Positions 17,633 to 26,777 of a stretch of 64,000 nucleotides of DNA are shown here, one piece after another. A model generated the notes under the pieces. That model was given only the letters and a program-made list of their open reading frames with translations. It had not been told where the DNA came from and did not search any database. The stretch's first letter is position 1, and the number at the start of each line of letters is the position of its first letter. The stretch spans positions 1-64,000 of the forward strand of contig NZ_LNWY01000007.1 of NCBI RefSeq assembly GCF_001681715.1, given 5' to 3'. The stretch comes from Tritonibacter mobilis. Lineage in GTDB: Bacteria; Pseudomonadota; Alphaproteobacteria; Rhodobacterales; Rhodobacteraceae. Made by a program: the position numbers and the translations under genes.

Positions 17633-18332
17633 TCCTATGCTGCAGGTCAGTGATCTGACATTGCATTACGGCCATTCGCAGATCCTTCACGGGGTCGACA
17701 TCGAGGCCAGAACCGGCGAGGTCACCTGTGTCATGGGCACCAATGGGGTTGGAAAAACCTCGCTCATTCGCGCGCTTGCCGGGCGGCACAACCGATCTGG
17801 CGGCCGCGTGGTTCTGGATGGCGAGGCACTGCCCATACTGCCCGCGCACCATCTGGCCCACAAAGGCATCGCCTTGGTCAGTCAGGGGCGCGAGATCTTT
17901 CCGCTGCTCACAGTGCGCGAAAATCTGGAAACGGGCCTGTCGATCCTGCCCAAATCCGAGCGCGCCGTCCCAGAAGAGATGTTTGAGCTGTTTCCCGTCC
18001 TGAAGGAGATGCAAAACCGCCGGGGCGGGGATCTCTCGGGCGGTCAGCAACAACAGCTCGCGATTGCGCGCGCGCTCATCACACGGCCCAAGCTGTTGTT
18101 GATGGATGAACCCACCGAGGGCATCCAGCCCAACATCATCCAGATGATCGGTGATGTAATCCGCAGCCTGCGCGATGAAGGCCGAATGGCGATTATTCTG
18201 GTCGAGCAGTATTTCGATTTTGCCTATGATCTGGCCGACCGGATTGTGGTGCTGCAACGCGGTGCCGTCATCGCCTCCGGGGCCAAAGGCGACATGCCGC
18301 GCGACACGGTGCTCGCCAAAGTTTCGGTCTAA
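17613..18332 (+). CDS. urtE: Urea ABC transporter ATPase
   Basis: A 239-residue LivF-type ATPase. Walker A GTNGVGKTS, LVSQGREIFPLLTVRENLETG, signature LSGGQQQQLAIARAL and Walker B LLLMDEPTEGIQP, all diagnostic of UrtE. The start at 17613 lies inside urtD and is preceded by AAGGAGGTGATC, an unusually complete anti-16S match, which decides against the internal ATG at 17637. Convergent with the molybdenum oxidoreductase gene. Confidence 0.93.
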   Translation: MSISGADPMLQVSDLTLHYGHSQILHGVDIEARTGEVTCVMGTNGVGKTSLIRALAGRHNRSGGRVVLDGEALPILPAHHLAHKGIALVSQGREIFPLLTVRENLETGLSILPKSERAVPEEMFELFPVLKEMQNRRGGDLSGGQQQQLAIARALITRPKLLLMDEPTEGIQPNIIQMIGDVIRSLRDEGRMAIILVEQYFDFAYDLADRIVVLQRGAVIASGAKGDMPRDTVLAKVSV

Positions 18333-18342
18333 TAACCCCACC

Positions 18343-18372
18343 CGCAGCCAGCCGATCCGCGCGCTGGCTGCG
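18343..18372. terminator. Stem-loop between the convergent urtE and molybdenum-oxidoreductase genes
   Basis: A perfect 10-bp stem, CGCAGCCAGC (18343-18352) and GCTGGCTGCG (18363-18372), with a 10-nt loop, in the 54-bp gap between two convergent genes. No clear T-tract on either side, so a bidirectional terminator is inferred from strength and position. Confidence 0.6.
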
Positions 18373-18386
18373 AATGGTTTGCTGGG

Positions 18387-21300
18387 TCAGGCGTCGATCA
18401 CCACATCGCTCAACGGCACCGCCTGACAGGCAAGGCAATGCTCCGCCTCTTCAAAGGCAAGCTCGGTTCGGTGCATTGTCCGCCCGTCGATCACCCGCAG
18501 GCGGCAGCTTTCGCATTGGCCCGCGCGGCAACCGCTCGCAAGGGCCAGCCCCTCCCGCTCCGCCAGATCCAGCAGGCTCCCGGCGGCTCTGGTCCAGCGG
18601 AGCGTCCTGCCGCTCTTGGCGAACTGAACCTCAAATGGCCCCTCCGGAAGCGGCCTGTCCGCCACCGGCGATACAAAGGCCTCTTTGTGCAGGTGCTCTA
18701 TCGGGTGGCCCGCCTGCGCCAAGGCCCGCTCCACCGCGGCCATCATCGCAGGGGGGCCGCATTGATAGACCTCGGGCACCTGCCCCGCCCAGTCGCGCAG
18801 GATATCCTCGGCCGTTACAAACCCACATTTGTCGTGGTTTGCGCCAATGCGATCCACCGGCAACGGCTCACTGTAAATATCGACCAGCTGCAGATTGGGC
18901 AGCTGCTTTTGCAAGTGCGCCAGCCGGTGGCGATAGGCATGCCCGGCACTGTTGCGGTTGGCGTATATCAGCCGCAGCGGATGCGAGAGACCAAGCGCCG
19001 CAGCGGTCTCCAGATAGCTCAGGAATGGCGTGATCCCGATCCCGCCCGCCACCATCACCAGCGGTCGCTCCATCGCAATCGGCAGGGTAAAGCGACCCGA
19101 AGGCGCTTTTAACTCGACACGGGTGCCACATGTCAGAGCGGTGTTGATAAACCCCGACATCACACCCCCCGGCAGGTCCGCACGATCTGCGGGTGCGGGC
19201 ACATGGCGCACCGTGATCTGATAGCGGTCGCGCTCGGGATCAACTGCCGCCCCCACCAGCGAATAGCAGCGCACGACCGGCGCATCCTGACCAGCGATCT
19301 GCACCCTCAGCGTGATGTGCTGACCGGGCAGGAAATCCGGCAATTGCGCCATGCCGACAATCGCAAACCCAACGCGCATGCACCCGCTTGCGACCTCTTC
19401 GACCTCTGTGACCACCGCCTCGCGAAACCCCTGCCATGCAGGTTTGACACTGCCGCTGCCCGCAAGCGGTCGCAACGCGCAGCGGGTGGAGCGATGCGGG
19501 GCAGAGCCACTGATCGGGTCGCACTGCGCCGCCGAAATCAGCCGGTTGTAATTCGCCCCCTCGCCCGAGAACGGATCATATCCCCCCAGCCCCAATGGCG
19601 CATTGGCCTGCCACCAGCCATAGCTGCCCACCACCACATCCGGGTGCAGGTCGGTATCAAAGACCACCTGCATCCGGGCCGTCCCATGCGGCGAGACCAG
19701 CTCTGCCCAGTCTCCGTCCTCTAGCCCCTGCGCCTGTGCCGTGTCGGGGTGAACCCACACCTGCGGCTGCCTCATTCGTTTGCGCAAAGAGACCACATTG
19801 CGATGTTGCGAATGGCAAAAATAGCCGTTCTTGGCCGTGGTCAGCCGCAAGGGGTAGGCGTGATGATCCTCGCCCTGCACTTCGCTCTGGAAACGCGGCA
19901 CCGGCTCATACCAATGGCTCAAAAGCCGCTCGGAATAGATCTCCACCAGCCCGGTCGGTGTCTGAAACCCGCGCAGGCCCGTATCCACCTGTTCCGCGAA
20001 TTTCGCCTCACGATAGGTCAACGGGCGACAGATGCCCTTGGGGTTGGCGCGCAGATCCGCCAGCCGCAACCCGCTCGGTTGCACCTGCCAATCCCGCGCC
20101 GCGTCGATATCGCCATCGAAAAACGCATCTCCCAGCCCCAAACGACACGCAAGATCAAAGACGATCTCGGTATCGGAACGCGACTCTCCTGCAGATGGGA
20201 CCACCGCCGGGCGCAGCTGCACCAGACTCTCGGCGCTTTGGCTCACGTCAAACCCATTGCGCAGGGCCTCGCGTTCCCATGGCGTATTGGCGGGCAAAAG
20301 ATAGTCCGCAAACCGCGCCGTCGGGGTTTCCACGCTGTCGATCTGGACATGAAACTCCAGCGCCTGCAGCGCCGCCACGGCCATATCCGTATCCCCCTGA
20401 GACACCGACATATTCGCGCCAAACCCAACCAGAGCCCGCACCCGATAGGGCTCCCCCTCAAGGATCGCAGCATAAAGATCGCGGGCCGTGACCCAGCCCT
20501 GCGATGGCGGGCCAAGGGGGCGCGCCTGATACCCCAGCGCCTTGTCAATCTGCCCCGCCGGGAACTGATTAAAATCCGTCACCGCATGCATCGGGTGCTT
20601 TTCATAGGCCACATTGCCGCCCCGCCGGTCATAGCCCCCTTTGAGCGCCATCAGCAGGGCAATGGCGCGGTCCGTCTGGGTGGCCTCCCGGTGCTGCCCG
20701 ACCCCGGACCAGCAATAATAGGCCACCCGCTTGGCGGCGATCAGCGTCTCGGCGGCGCGCAGAATATCCTCGGCGACGATGCCCGTTTCTGCCGCAGTCC
20801 GCGCCACGGTCCACGGCGCGCAGGCCTCCTCGTAACGAACAAAGGCCGTCCGGCACGCCACTGGGCCAAAGACCGTCTCCACCTCCATTTTGGTGCGCAG
20901 TTGCAGGCCCTGATGATCGGCGTCAAAGCTCCGGCTCTTGGGATCGTAAAACACCAAACCGCCTGCCGCATCGGCAGCAACATATCGCCCGCCCCCCACA
21001 ACGCCGGTGACCTCTTCTTCACGAAGGAACGCTCCGGTCTCATCCTTCACCAACAGGCTGGCGTTGCTCCAGCGGCGCAGAAAATCTGCGTCATAGGCCT
21101 GCCGCGAGATCAGGATCTGTGCCAGACACATCGCCAGCGGCCCATCCCGCCCCGGCAGGACGCGCAGCCAATGATCCGCCCCCTGCGCATAGCCCGCTCT
21201 GCGCGGATCAACCGACAGGATCTTGGCCCCGCGCGCCCGTGCTGCTGCGATCTGCGTCGCCTGATCCAGCCAGACCGCACTGGGGTTAAACCCCCACAAC

Positions 21301-21821
21301 AGGATCGCATCGGCCTTCTCATAATCGGGGTAAAGAATGCCAGACCCATAGGTGAACTTATGCGCGTGATCCTTGTGCCAGTTGCAAATTTCCGTGGCAT
21401 AGACGGTGTTTGGACTGCCAAACAGCCGGATGAACCGCTCCACCCATTCAATCGAGTCACTCATTGGCGTGCCGCTCGGCGTGGTCACGCCAAAGCCAAC
21501 GGCCTCTGCCCCGTCGCGTGTTTTGATCGCCTCCAGCCGCTGCGCGATATCTTGAAGCGCCTGCTCCCACGTCACCCGCTCCCAACCTGGGTTAGGATCG
21601 GATTTCGGGGTGGTGCGACGCTGCGGATAAAGCAGGCGATCCGGGTTGCTCCAAATCTCCGGCGCGGCCTTTCCTTTCAGGCAGAGCGCCTTTCCCGTCG
21701 GGTGATCCGGGGCGGGTTTTGCCGCGATCAACTGATCCTCGCGCACCTCAAAGCGGGCCCCGCAGCGCGACCGGCACAGACAGCAAAAGCCGTCGATTTC
21801 ACGTGTTGTGGATGCTGGCAT
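18387..21821 (-). CDS. Three-module fusion: Mo-bis-MGD oxidoreductase, FAD/NAD reductase and [2Fe-2S] ferredoxin
   Basis: A 1144-residue protein. Module 1 (about 1-770) is a molybdopterin oxidoreductase: an N-terminal [4Fe-4S] site Cys13-x2-Cys16-x3-Cys20-x26-Cys47, a TEICNWHKDHAHK segment near residue 145 whose Cys may be a molybdenum ligand, and a C-terminal molydopterin-binding domain (RLTTAKNGYFCHSQHRN). Module 2 (about 810-1050) is ferredoxin-NADP reductase-like: RCYSL for FAD, GGIGITPFL and YQCGPPAMM for NAD(P). Module 3 is a plant-type [2Fe-2S] domain CRAGQCESC with HCLAC. There is no Tat signal, so it should be cytoplasmic and able to draw electrons from NAD(P)H directly. Distantly like assimilatory nitrate reductases; the substrate is unknown. 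Start 21821 follows GGAGGACATGAT. Confidence 0.85.
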   Translation of the reverse strand: MPASTTREIDGFCCLCRSRCGARFEVREDQLIAAKPAPDHPTGKALCLKGKAAPEIWSNPDRLLYPQRRTTPKSDPNPGWERVTWEQALQDIAQRLEAIKTRDGAEAVGFGVTTPSGTPMSDSIEWVERFIRLFGSPNTVYATEICNWHKDHAHKFTYGSGILYPDYEKADAILLWGFNPSAVWLDQATQIAAARARGAKILSVDPRRAGYAQGADHWLRVLPGRDGPLAMCLAQILISRQAYDADFLRRWSNASLLVKDETGAFLREEEVTGVVGGGRYVAADAAGGLVFYDPKSRSFDADHQGLQLRTKMEVETVFGPVACRTAFVRYEEACAPWTVARTAAETGIVAEDILRAAETLIAAKRVAYYCWSGVGQHREATQTDRAIALLMALKGGYDRRGGNVAYEKHPMHAVTDFNQFPAGQIDKALGYQARPLGPPSQGWVTARDLYAAILEGEPYRVRALVGFGANMSVSQGDTDMAVAALQALEFHVQIDSVETPTARFADYLLPANTPWEREALRNGFDVSQSAESLVQLRPAVVPSAGESRSDTEIVFDLACRLGLGDAFFDGDIDAARDWQVQPSGLRLADLRANPKGICRPLTYREAKFAEQVDTGLRGFQTPTGLVEIYSERLLSHWYEPVPRFQSEVQGEDHHAYPLRLTTAKNGYFCHSQHRNVVSLRKRMRQPQVWVHPDTAQAQGLEDGDWAELVSPHGTARMQVVFDTDLHPDVVVGSYGWWQANAPLGLGGYDPFSGEGANYNRLISAAQCDPISGSAPHRSTRCALRPLAGSGSVKPAWQGFREAVVTEVEEVASGCMRVGFAIVGMAQLPDFLPGQHITLRVQIAGQDAPVVRCYSLVGAAVDPERDRYQITVRHVPAPADRADLPGGVMSGFINTALTCGTRVELKAPSGRFTLPIAMERPLVMVAGGIGITPFLSYLETAAALGLSHPLRLIYANRNSAGHAYRHRLAHLQKQLPNLQLVDIYSEPLPVDRIGANHDKCGFVTAEDILRDWAGQVPEVYQCGPPAMMAAVERALAQAGHPIEHLHKEAFVSPVADRPLPEGPFEVQFAKSGRTLRWTRAAGSLLDLAEREGLALASGCRAGQCESCRLRVIDGRTMHRTELAFEEAEHCLACQAVPLSDVVIDA

Positions 21822-21881
21822 ATCATGTCCTCCGCCCCACAGAGTGTGGCGGGCGCATGACAATAGCTAGTTTTTATATTT

Positions 21882-21892
21882 TATCACTGATA
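21882..21892. promoter_or_regulatory. Palindrome in the LysR/molybdenum-oxidoreductase divergent gap
   Basis: TATCACTGATA is a perfect dyad around a central C within an AT-rich 83-bp gap, 12 bp before the LysR start. It is a candidate binding site for the adjacent LysR protein or a core promoter element. Confidence 0.4.
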
Positions 21893-21904
21893 TTGATTTC
21901 ACTT

Positions 21905-22798
21905 ATGCTTCCCACCATTCGCCAGCTTGAATTTTTTGTCGCCACCGCTGAAACCGGGCAGATCTCGCGCGCGGCCGCCATGGTCAATGTCACGCAGTCC
22001 TCAATCACCATCGCAATCCGGCGGCTGGAGGACATGCTTGGCTATGCGCTGTTCACCCGGAAATCCCATGGCGTCGAACTGACCGCACAGGGCGAGAGCT
22101 TTTTGCGCCACGCGCAAGCCATCCTCTCCGCGCTGCACGAGGCGGTTGAGCCTCCCACGGAAGCCGACTCCGATATTTCTGACACGGTCAATCTGGCGGT
22201 GACGGACACCATTTCGGGCTACTATCTGCCCACCGTCTGGCTGCGCCTGTCGCGGCTGCATCCAAGGCTGAAACTCGTGGTGACAGAGGCAAGTCGCGCG
22301 CAGATCGAAGACGGATTGCTGACAGGCGCCTATGATCTTGGGCTGGCGCTCACCTCGAACCTGCCCAATCCGGACCGCTACCATCTGCGCCGGGCGATGT
22401 CGTCGCCGCGCAATCTCTGGCTGGCGGCCAATCATCCGCTGGCGATGCGCGAAACGGTCGGCTTTGCCGATCTGGAGGATGAAAACTATATCCTGCTCAC
22501 CATGGATGAGCATGAAAACACCATGCAAAATGTCTGGGCAGAGCATGGCTTCACCCCCAACATTCTGTTTAAAAGCCAGTCCATGGAGGCCCTGCGCAGC
22601 ATGGTCGCGCATGGGATGGGGGTCAGCATCCTCTCCGATATGGTCTTTAGATCGTGGTCACTCGAAGGACAGCGCATCCTGCGCAAACCGCTCAGCGATC
22701 GGGTGCCCAATATGGACACCGGGATATTCTGGCTGCGCCAAACCCCGATGCGCGCCGCCAGCCGGGCGATTGTGGATTGTATCTGCCGGGGCAGCTGA
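21905..22798 (+). CDS. LysR-family transcriptional regulator (next to the molybdenum fusion enzyme)
   Basis: A 297-residue LysR protein: N-terminal helix-turn-helix (MLPTIRQLEFFVATAETGQ, SRAAAMVNVTQSSITIAIRRLE) and a type-2 periplasmic-binding-like sensor domain from about residue 90. ATG 21905 gives the standard family N terminus but has no recognisable ribosome binding site; the in-frame ATG 21857 would add 16 hydrophobic residues unusual for the family. The transcript may be leaderless or use a weak site. It is divergent from the molybdenum fusion gene, the usual arrangement for a regulator and its target. Confidence 0.87.
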   Translation: MLPTIRQLEFFVATAETGQISRAAAMVNVTQSSITIAIRRLEDMLGYALFTRKSHGVELTAQGESFLRHAQAILSALHEAVEPPTEADSDISDTVNLAVTDTISGYYLPTVWLRLSRLHPRLKLVVTEASRAQIEDGLLTGAYDLGLALTSNLPNPDRYHLRRAMSSPRNLWLAANHPLAMRETVGFADLEDENYILLTMDEHENTMQNVWAEHGFTPNILFKSQSMEALRSMVAHGMGVSILSDMVFRSWSLEGQRILRKPLSDRVPNMDTGIFWLRQTPMRAASRAIVDCICRGS

Positions 22799-22933
22799 CC
22801 TGCGGCGATTGCGCTCTCAACTCACGGCATCGCGGGGGAATTTCTGCCCGCGCTCCCTGCTGCATTTCTAGGCAACAGCTCCACGCCCGCCGGTGTTTCC
22901 GACCTGATCCCGCGTTTTGGACCCGCGCAAAGG

Positions 22934-22962
22934 TTGACACATCCGATTCTTGAACCAATAGT
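22934..22962 (+). promoter_or_regulatory. Sigma70-type promoter of the gamma-glutamyl peptide operon
   Basis: TTGACA (22934-22939), a 17-nt spacer and AATAGT (22957-22962). The -35 box is perfect and the -10 box matches four of six positions. Expected start of transcription near 22969, about 35 nt before the first ATG at 23003. Confidence 0.7.
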
Positions 22963-22972
22963 GAATTGGTTC
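22952..22972. promoter_or_regulatory. Operator-like inverted repeat over the -10 box
   Basis: Perfect 8-bp arms GAACCAAT (22952-22959) and ATTGGTTC (22965-22972) around AGTGA. It covers the -10 box and the predicted start point, so a bound repressor would block transcription. The best candidate is the FadR-type GntR protein encoded at the end of the same operon (31265-32005). Confidence 0.65.
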
Positions 22973-23002
22973 GCATCATTCTTCGCAGCCAAGGAGCCAC
23001 GG

Positions 23003-24034
23003 ATGTCGCCAGATCCCAGCCCACTCTCGCCACCCGACACGGGAGATCAGGGGCGCGATATTCTCAGCTTGCGCGATTTTCGCCTGCGCTTTCGCGGTCA
23101 GCCGGTCCCCACCGTGAACGGCATCGACCTCAAGGTCGCAGCGGGCGAGATCCTCTGCATTGTGGGTGAATCCGGCTGCGGCAAGAGCGTAACCGCCATG
23201 TCGATCATGGGTCTTTTGCCGCCAAGATCCTCCGAAGTTCTCAGCGGAAGCCTTGATTTCCTCGGTAAATCCTATGATTTGCGACACGAGAACCTGCCCG
23301 CAGGTCAGCGCGGAAATCAGATCGCGATGATCTTTCAGGAACCGATGACCTCGCTCAACCCGTCCTTTACGGTGGGCAATCAGATCGCAGAATCGGTGCT
23401 ACAGCATCAGGGCGGCAGCCGCGCTGAGGCCATGGAACGCGCCCATGACATGCTGGTCAAAGTGGGCATTCCCGCACCGCGCCAACGGCTGAACGAATAC
23501 CCGTACCAATTGTCCGGTGGTATGCGACAGCGGGTGATGATCGCCATGGCGCTGGCCAATGACCCGAAACTTCTGATTGCGGATGAGCCGACAACCGCGC
23601 TGGATGTGACCATTCAGGCGCAGATCCTCGATCTGATCCGCGACTTGCGGCGTGAGACCGGCATGGGCACGATGATGATCACCCATGACCTTGGCGTGGT
23701 TGCCGAAATCGCCGACAGCGTGGCGGTGATGTATGGCGGCGAGGTGGTCGAATACGGCCCCGTGACCGAGATTTTCGACAATCCGCAGCACCCCTACACA
23801 ATCGGCCTGATGAGCGCGATGCCGCGCCTCGATCAGCCCGGTGGACGGCTGGCGATTGTGCCCGGATCGGTGCCGAGCATGGCCAATATGCCGTCGGGCT
23901 GCCGCTTTCGCAGCCGCTGCGCCTTTGCACATGCACGCTGCGCCGACCCCGCCCCAAAGGTAGAGGCCGCACCGGGCCATTCCGTGGCCTGTCACTTTGC
24001 CCCGCTGGAACAAAACCTCGCGGTGACAGCATGA
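23003..24034 (+). CDS. Dipeptide-type ABC importer ATPase (DppD-like)
   Basis: A 343-residue OppD/DppD-family ATPase. Walker A GESGCGKS near residue 57, signature [15 protein letters not shown], Walker [15 protein letters not shown], and a C-terminal Cys-rich oligopeptide-transporter tail with [13 protein letters not shown]. The ATG at 23003 has AAGGAG at 22991-22996; an ATG at 22951 or the upstream TTG lies over the promoter and is not used. First gene of an operon dppDF-A-BC-ggt-DUF1028 and probably gntR. Confidence 0.92.
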   Translation: MSPDPSPLSPPDTGDQGRDILSLRDFRLRFRGQPVPTVNGIDLKVAAGEILCIVGESGCGKSVTAMSIMGLLPPRSSEVLSGSLDFLGKSYDLRHENLPAGQRGNQIAMIFQEPMTSLNPSFTVGNQIAESVLQHQGGSRAEAMERAHDMLVKVGIPAPRQRLNEYPYQLSGGMRQRVMIAMALANDPKLLIADEPTTALDVTIQAQILDLIRDLRRETGMGTMMITHDLGVVAEIADSVAVMYGGEVVEYGPVTEIFDNPQHPYTIGLMSAMPRLDQPGGRLAIVPGSVPSMANMPSGCRFRSRCAFAHARCADPAPKVEAAPGHSVACHFAPLEQNLAVTA

Positions 24035-25116
24035 GCAATGATGTGATCCTAACGGCCAAGGGGCTGACCAAACGTTTTGGCGGCGGCGGATTTATGGCCA
24101 AATCCCCGGTGATGCAGGCGGTGAGTGACATCTCGCTGGAAATCCGCCGGGGCGAGACCTTTGCCATCGTCGGCGAATCCGGCTGTGGCAAATCCACCCT
24201 TGCCCGCCTGTTGATGCGGTTGCTGGACCCCACCGAGGGGCAGGTGACCTTTGACGGTCAGGACATCAGCCATGTCACCGGGGCCGATCTGACCCGGCTG
24301 CGGCGCGATATGCAGTTCATCTTTCAGGACCCGTTTTCCTCTCTCAATCCGCGCATGACCGTGGGCAAGCTGATTGGCGAACCCTTGGAGGTCCACGCGC
24401 CCAACCTCGGCGCCCGCGACCGCCGCCAGAAGGTTGCGGAGCTCTTGCAACAGGTCGGCCTGCCCGCCGAGCACGCCAACCGCTATCCGCACGAATTCTC
24501 CGGCGGCCAGCGCCAGCGCATCGGCATCGCCCGCGCGCTGGCCTCCGGGCCAAAGCTGGTGATCGGGGATGAGCCGGTTTCGGCGCTGGATGTCTCGGTG
24601 CAGGCGCAGGTGATCAACCTGCTGGGCGATCTCAGCCGCGATCTCGGCCTGACACTGGTGGTGATCGCCCATGACCTCGGCGTGATCCGCCATATGAGCG
24701 ACCGGGTCGCGGTGATGTATCTGGGCCGCATCATTGAGATGGGCACCGCCGCCGAGGTGTTTGAACAGCCCCGTCACCCCTATACGCAAGCGCTCCTGGC
24801 CTCGATCCCAGCGCCGCGCAGCGCAGAGGCCCCGCGCGAACAGCTCTCGGGCGAGATGCCTAGCCCCTCTGCCCCGCCACCGGGTTGCGCCTTTCACACC
24901 CGCTGCCCGCACGCGACGTCGGCGTGCAGCGCCGCAATCCCGACAATCACGAAGGTTGGCAACAGCCACAGCGTCGCCTGCCACCGCTGGCAGGACATCC
25001 CCGTCCCCGAAGGACAAACCGCAGAGCCCGCGCGATCAGACCAGGCAGAGTCCCGCTTTGCCCTGTATCGCGCGGCGCTGGCGGGGGGCGCGGTGCAGCA
25101 TGGCCCCCACGAATAA
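24031..25116 (+). CDS. Dipeptide-type ABC importer ATPase (DppF-like)
   Basis: A 361-residue OppF/DppF-family ATPase. Walker [10 protein letters not shown] near residue 48, FQDPFSSLNPRMTVG, signature FSGGQRQRIGIARAL, Walker B LVIGDEPVSALDVS, and a C-terminal HTRCPHA tail. It overlaps dppD by four bases. The last ~45 residues after the family tail are polar and low in complexity. It partners the preceding ATPase. Confidence 0.92.
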   Translation: MSNDVILTAKGLTKRFGGGGFMAKSPVMQAVSDISLEIRRGETFAIVGESGCGKSTLARLLMRLLDPTEGQVTFDGQDISHVTGADLTRLRRDMQFIFQDPFSSLNPRMTVGKLIGEPLEVHAPNLGARDRRQKVAELLQQVGLPAEHANRYPHEFSGGQRQRIGIARALASGPKLVIGDEPVSALDVSVQAQVINLLGDLSRDLGLTLVVIAHDLGVIRHMSDRVAVMYLGRIIEMGTAAEVFEQPRHPYTQALLASIPAPRSAEAPREQLSGEMPSPSAPPPGCAFHTRCPHATSACSAAIPTITKVGNSHSVACHRWQDIPVPEGQTAEPARSDQAESRFALYRAALAGGAVQHGPHE

Positions 25117-25165
25117 CAAGACCAAGAAACCACTGCCAAAGGACCAACAGAGAGGACCACACGAT

Positions 25166-26692
25166 ATGACCCTGCTGAAACCCACCCTGATGGCGGCGCT
25201 CCTCAGCGCCACAGCACTTGGGCTGGCCGCGACCGGAGCCAGCGCCAAGGATCTGCGCATTGGCCTGCAATCGGACGCCGATGTGCTGGACCCCGATCAG
25301 TCGCGCACTTTTGTGGGGCGCATCGTCTATGCCTCGCTCTGTGACAAGCTGGTGGACATCACCCCTGATCTGGAAATCATCCCGCAGCTGGCGACCGCAT
25401 GGCAGCTGTCTGACGATGGCAAAACCATCACCATGCAGCTGCGCGAAGGCGTGATGTTCCACGATGGCACGCCCTTTAATGCCGAGGCCGTGGCCGCCAA
25501 TATCGAGCGCTCCAAAACGCTCGATGAATCGCGCCGCAAGTCCGAGCTGGCCTCTGTGACCTCCACCGAAGTCACCGGAGACTATGAAATCAAACTGCAC
25601 CTCGCAGGCCCCGACGCCACCTTGATGGCACAGCTTGCAGACCGCGCGGGCATGATGCTGTCGCCCACCGCTGCCGCCGAGGCCGGCGCGGATTTTGGGC
25701 TCAATCCGGTCTGCTCCGGCCCCTTCCGGTTCGAAGAACGTGTGGCGCAGGACAAGATCGTGCTGAAACGCTTTGCCGATTATTGGAACGCCGATGCGAT
25801 CAGCTTTGACAGCGTGACCTTCCTGCCGATCCCCGACACCACCGTGCGTCTGGCGAACCTGCAGTCCGGTGATATCGACATGCTGGAACGTCTCGCCGCC
25901 ACCGATCTGGCGCAGGCCAAAGCAGACGCCAGCATCACCGTCGCAGATGCAGTTTCTCTAGGATATCAGGGCATTACCTTTAATATCGGCAATGGTGACA
26001 AGAGCGACAACCCCTGGGGCAATGACAAACGTCTCCGGCAGGCGCTCAGCTACGCCATTGACCGCGCGGCGCTCAATCAAGTGGTCTTTGAGGGTGCCTT
26101 TGCCGCAGGCAACCAGCCCTTCCCGCCGACCTCGCCGTGGTATGATACCGACCACCCTGTGCCCGCACGCGATGTGGCCAAGGCCAAGGAACTGCTGGCC
26201 GAAGCAGGCTACGCCGACGGCATCGAACTGGAAGTACAGGTGCCCAATACCACTGTGCCGCTGCAACTGATGCAGGTGGTTCAGGCGATGGTGGCCGAGG
26301 CAGGCATCAACCTGAAGATTGTCTCGAAAGAATTCGCAACCCTGCTGGCCGATCAATCCGCAGGCGATTTCACCGCAAGCCAGATCGGCTGGTCCGGGCG
26401 CGTTGATCCCGATGGCAACATCCACGGCTTTGTCACCACCGGCGGCGGGCTGAATGATGCGAATTTCTCCAACGCTGATGTGGATGCGGCCCTGAACGCC
26501 GCCCGCGTCGCCCCCGACCTTGAGGCCCGCAAAGCCTCTTATGATGCCGCGCGCGATGTGCTGATCGACGAGTCACCGCTGGTCTATCTCTATCACCAGA
26601 CATGGATCTGGGCGCTGAGCGACAAGATCGAGGGCTTCACCCCCTATCCGGACGGGATGATCCGTCTCGAAGGTGTGACCTGGTCCGAGTGA
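25166..26692 (+). CDS. Peptide/glutathione-type periplasmic binding protein
   Basis: A 508-residue SBP_bac_5 (cluster C) protein with signal peptide MTLLKPTLMAALLSATALGL and cleavage near ASA-KDLRIG. Family landmarks: DKLVDITPDLEIIPQLATAW, TMQLREGVMFHDGTPFNAEAV (in part), FRFEERVAQDKIVLKRFADYW, RQALSYAIDR. The family binds di- and oligopeptides, glutathione and other compounds; the ggt gene downstream argues for a gamma-glutamyl peptide. Start at 25166 follows AGAGAGGACC. Confidence 0.9.
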   Translation: MTLLKPTLMAALLSATALGLAATGASAKDLRIGLQSDADVLDPDQSRTFVGRIVYASLCDKLVDITPDLEIIPQLATAWQLSDDGKTITMQLREGVMFHDGTPFNAEAVAANIERSKTLDESRRKSELASVTSTEVTGDYEIKLHLAGPDATLMAQLADRAGMMLSPTAAAEAGADFGLNPVCSGPFRFEERVAQDKIVLKRFADYWNADAISFDSVTFLPIPDTTVRLANLQSGDIDMLERLAATDLAQAKADASITVADAVSLGYQGITFNIGNGDKSDNPWGNDKRLRQALSYAIDRAALNQVVFEGAFAAGNQPFPPTSPWYDTDHPVPARDVAKAKELLAEAGYADGIELEVQVPNTTVPLQLMQVVQAMVAEAGINLKIVSKEFATLLADQSAGDFTASQIGWSGRVDPDGNIHGFVTTGGGLNDANFSNADVDAALNAARVAPDLEARKASYDAARDVLIDESPLVYLYHQTWIWALSDKIEGFTPYPDGMIRLEGVTWSE

Positions 26693-26699
26693 TCCTGCC

Positions 26700-26731
26700 G
26701 CGCCCTGCCGCCAACTCTTGCGGCGGGGCGC
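26700..26731 (+). other. Stem-loop after the first peptide-binding-protein gene
   Basis: A 12-bp stem with one G-T wobble: GCGCCC-T-GCCGC (26700-26711) pairs with GCGGC-G-GGGCGC (26720-26731), loop of eight bases. It begins eight bases after the stop codon and has no T-tract. Same position as in the other ABC operons here. Confidence 0.75.
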
Positions 26732-26777
26732 ATCTGTCTACCGGCGTAACAGCCCCGCAACCTCACAGGCTTGGTTT

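Noticed and set aside
18387-21821. Assimilatory nitrate reductase nasA
   Set aside because: Cofactor layout is related, but the predicted molybdenum-ligand segment and the fused reductase and ferredoxin modules do not justify that name, and no nitrate transporter or nitrite reductase is nearby.
19749-21860. Long open frame of about 700 codons on the plus strand
   Set aside because: It is antisense to the molybdenum fusion gene, has an Arg/His/Pro-rich composition typical of the reverse of GC-rich coding DNA, and shows no family motif.
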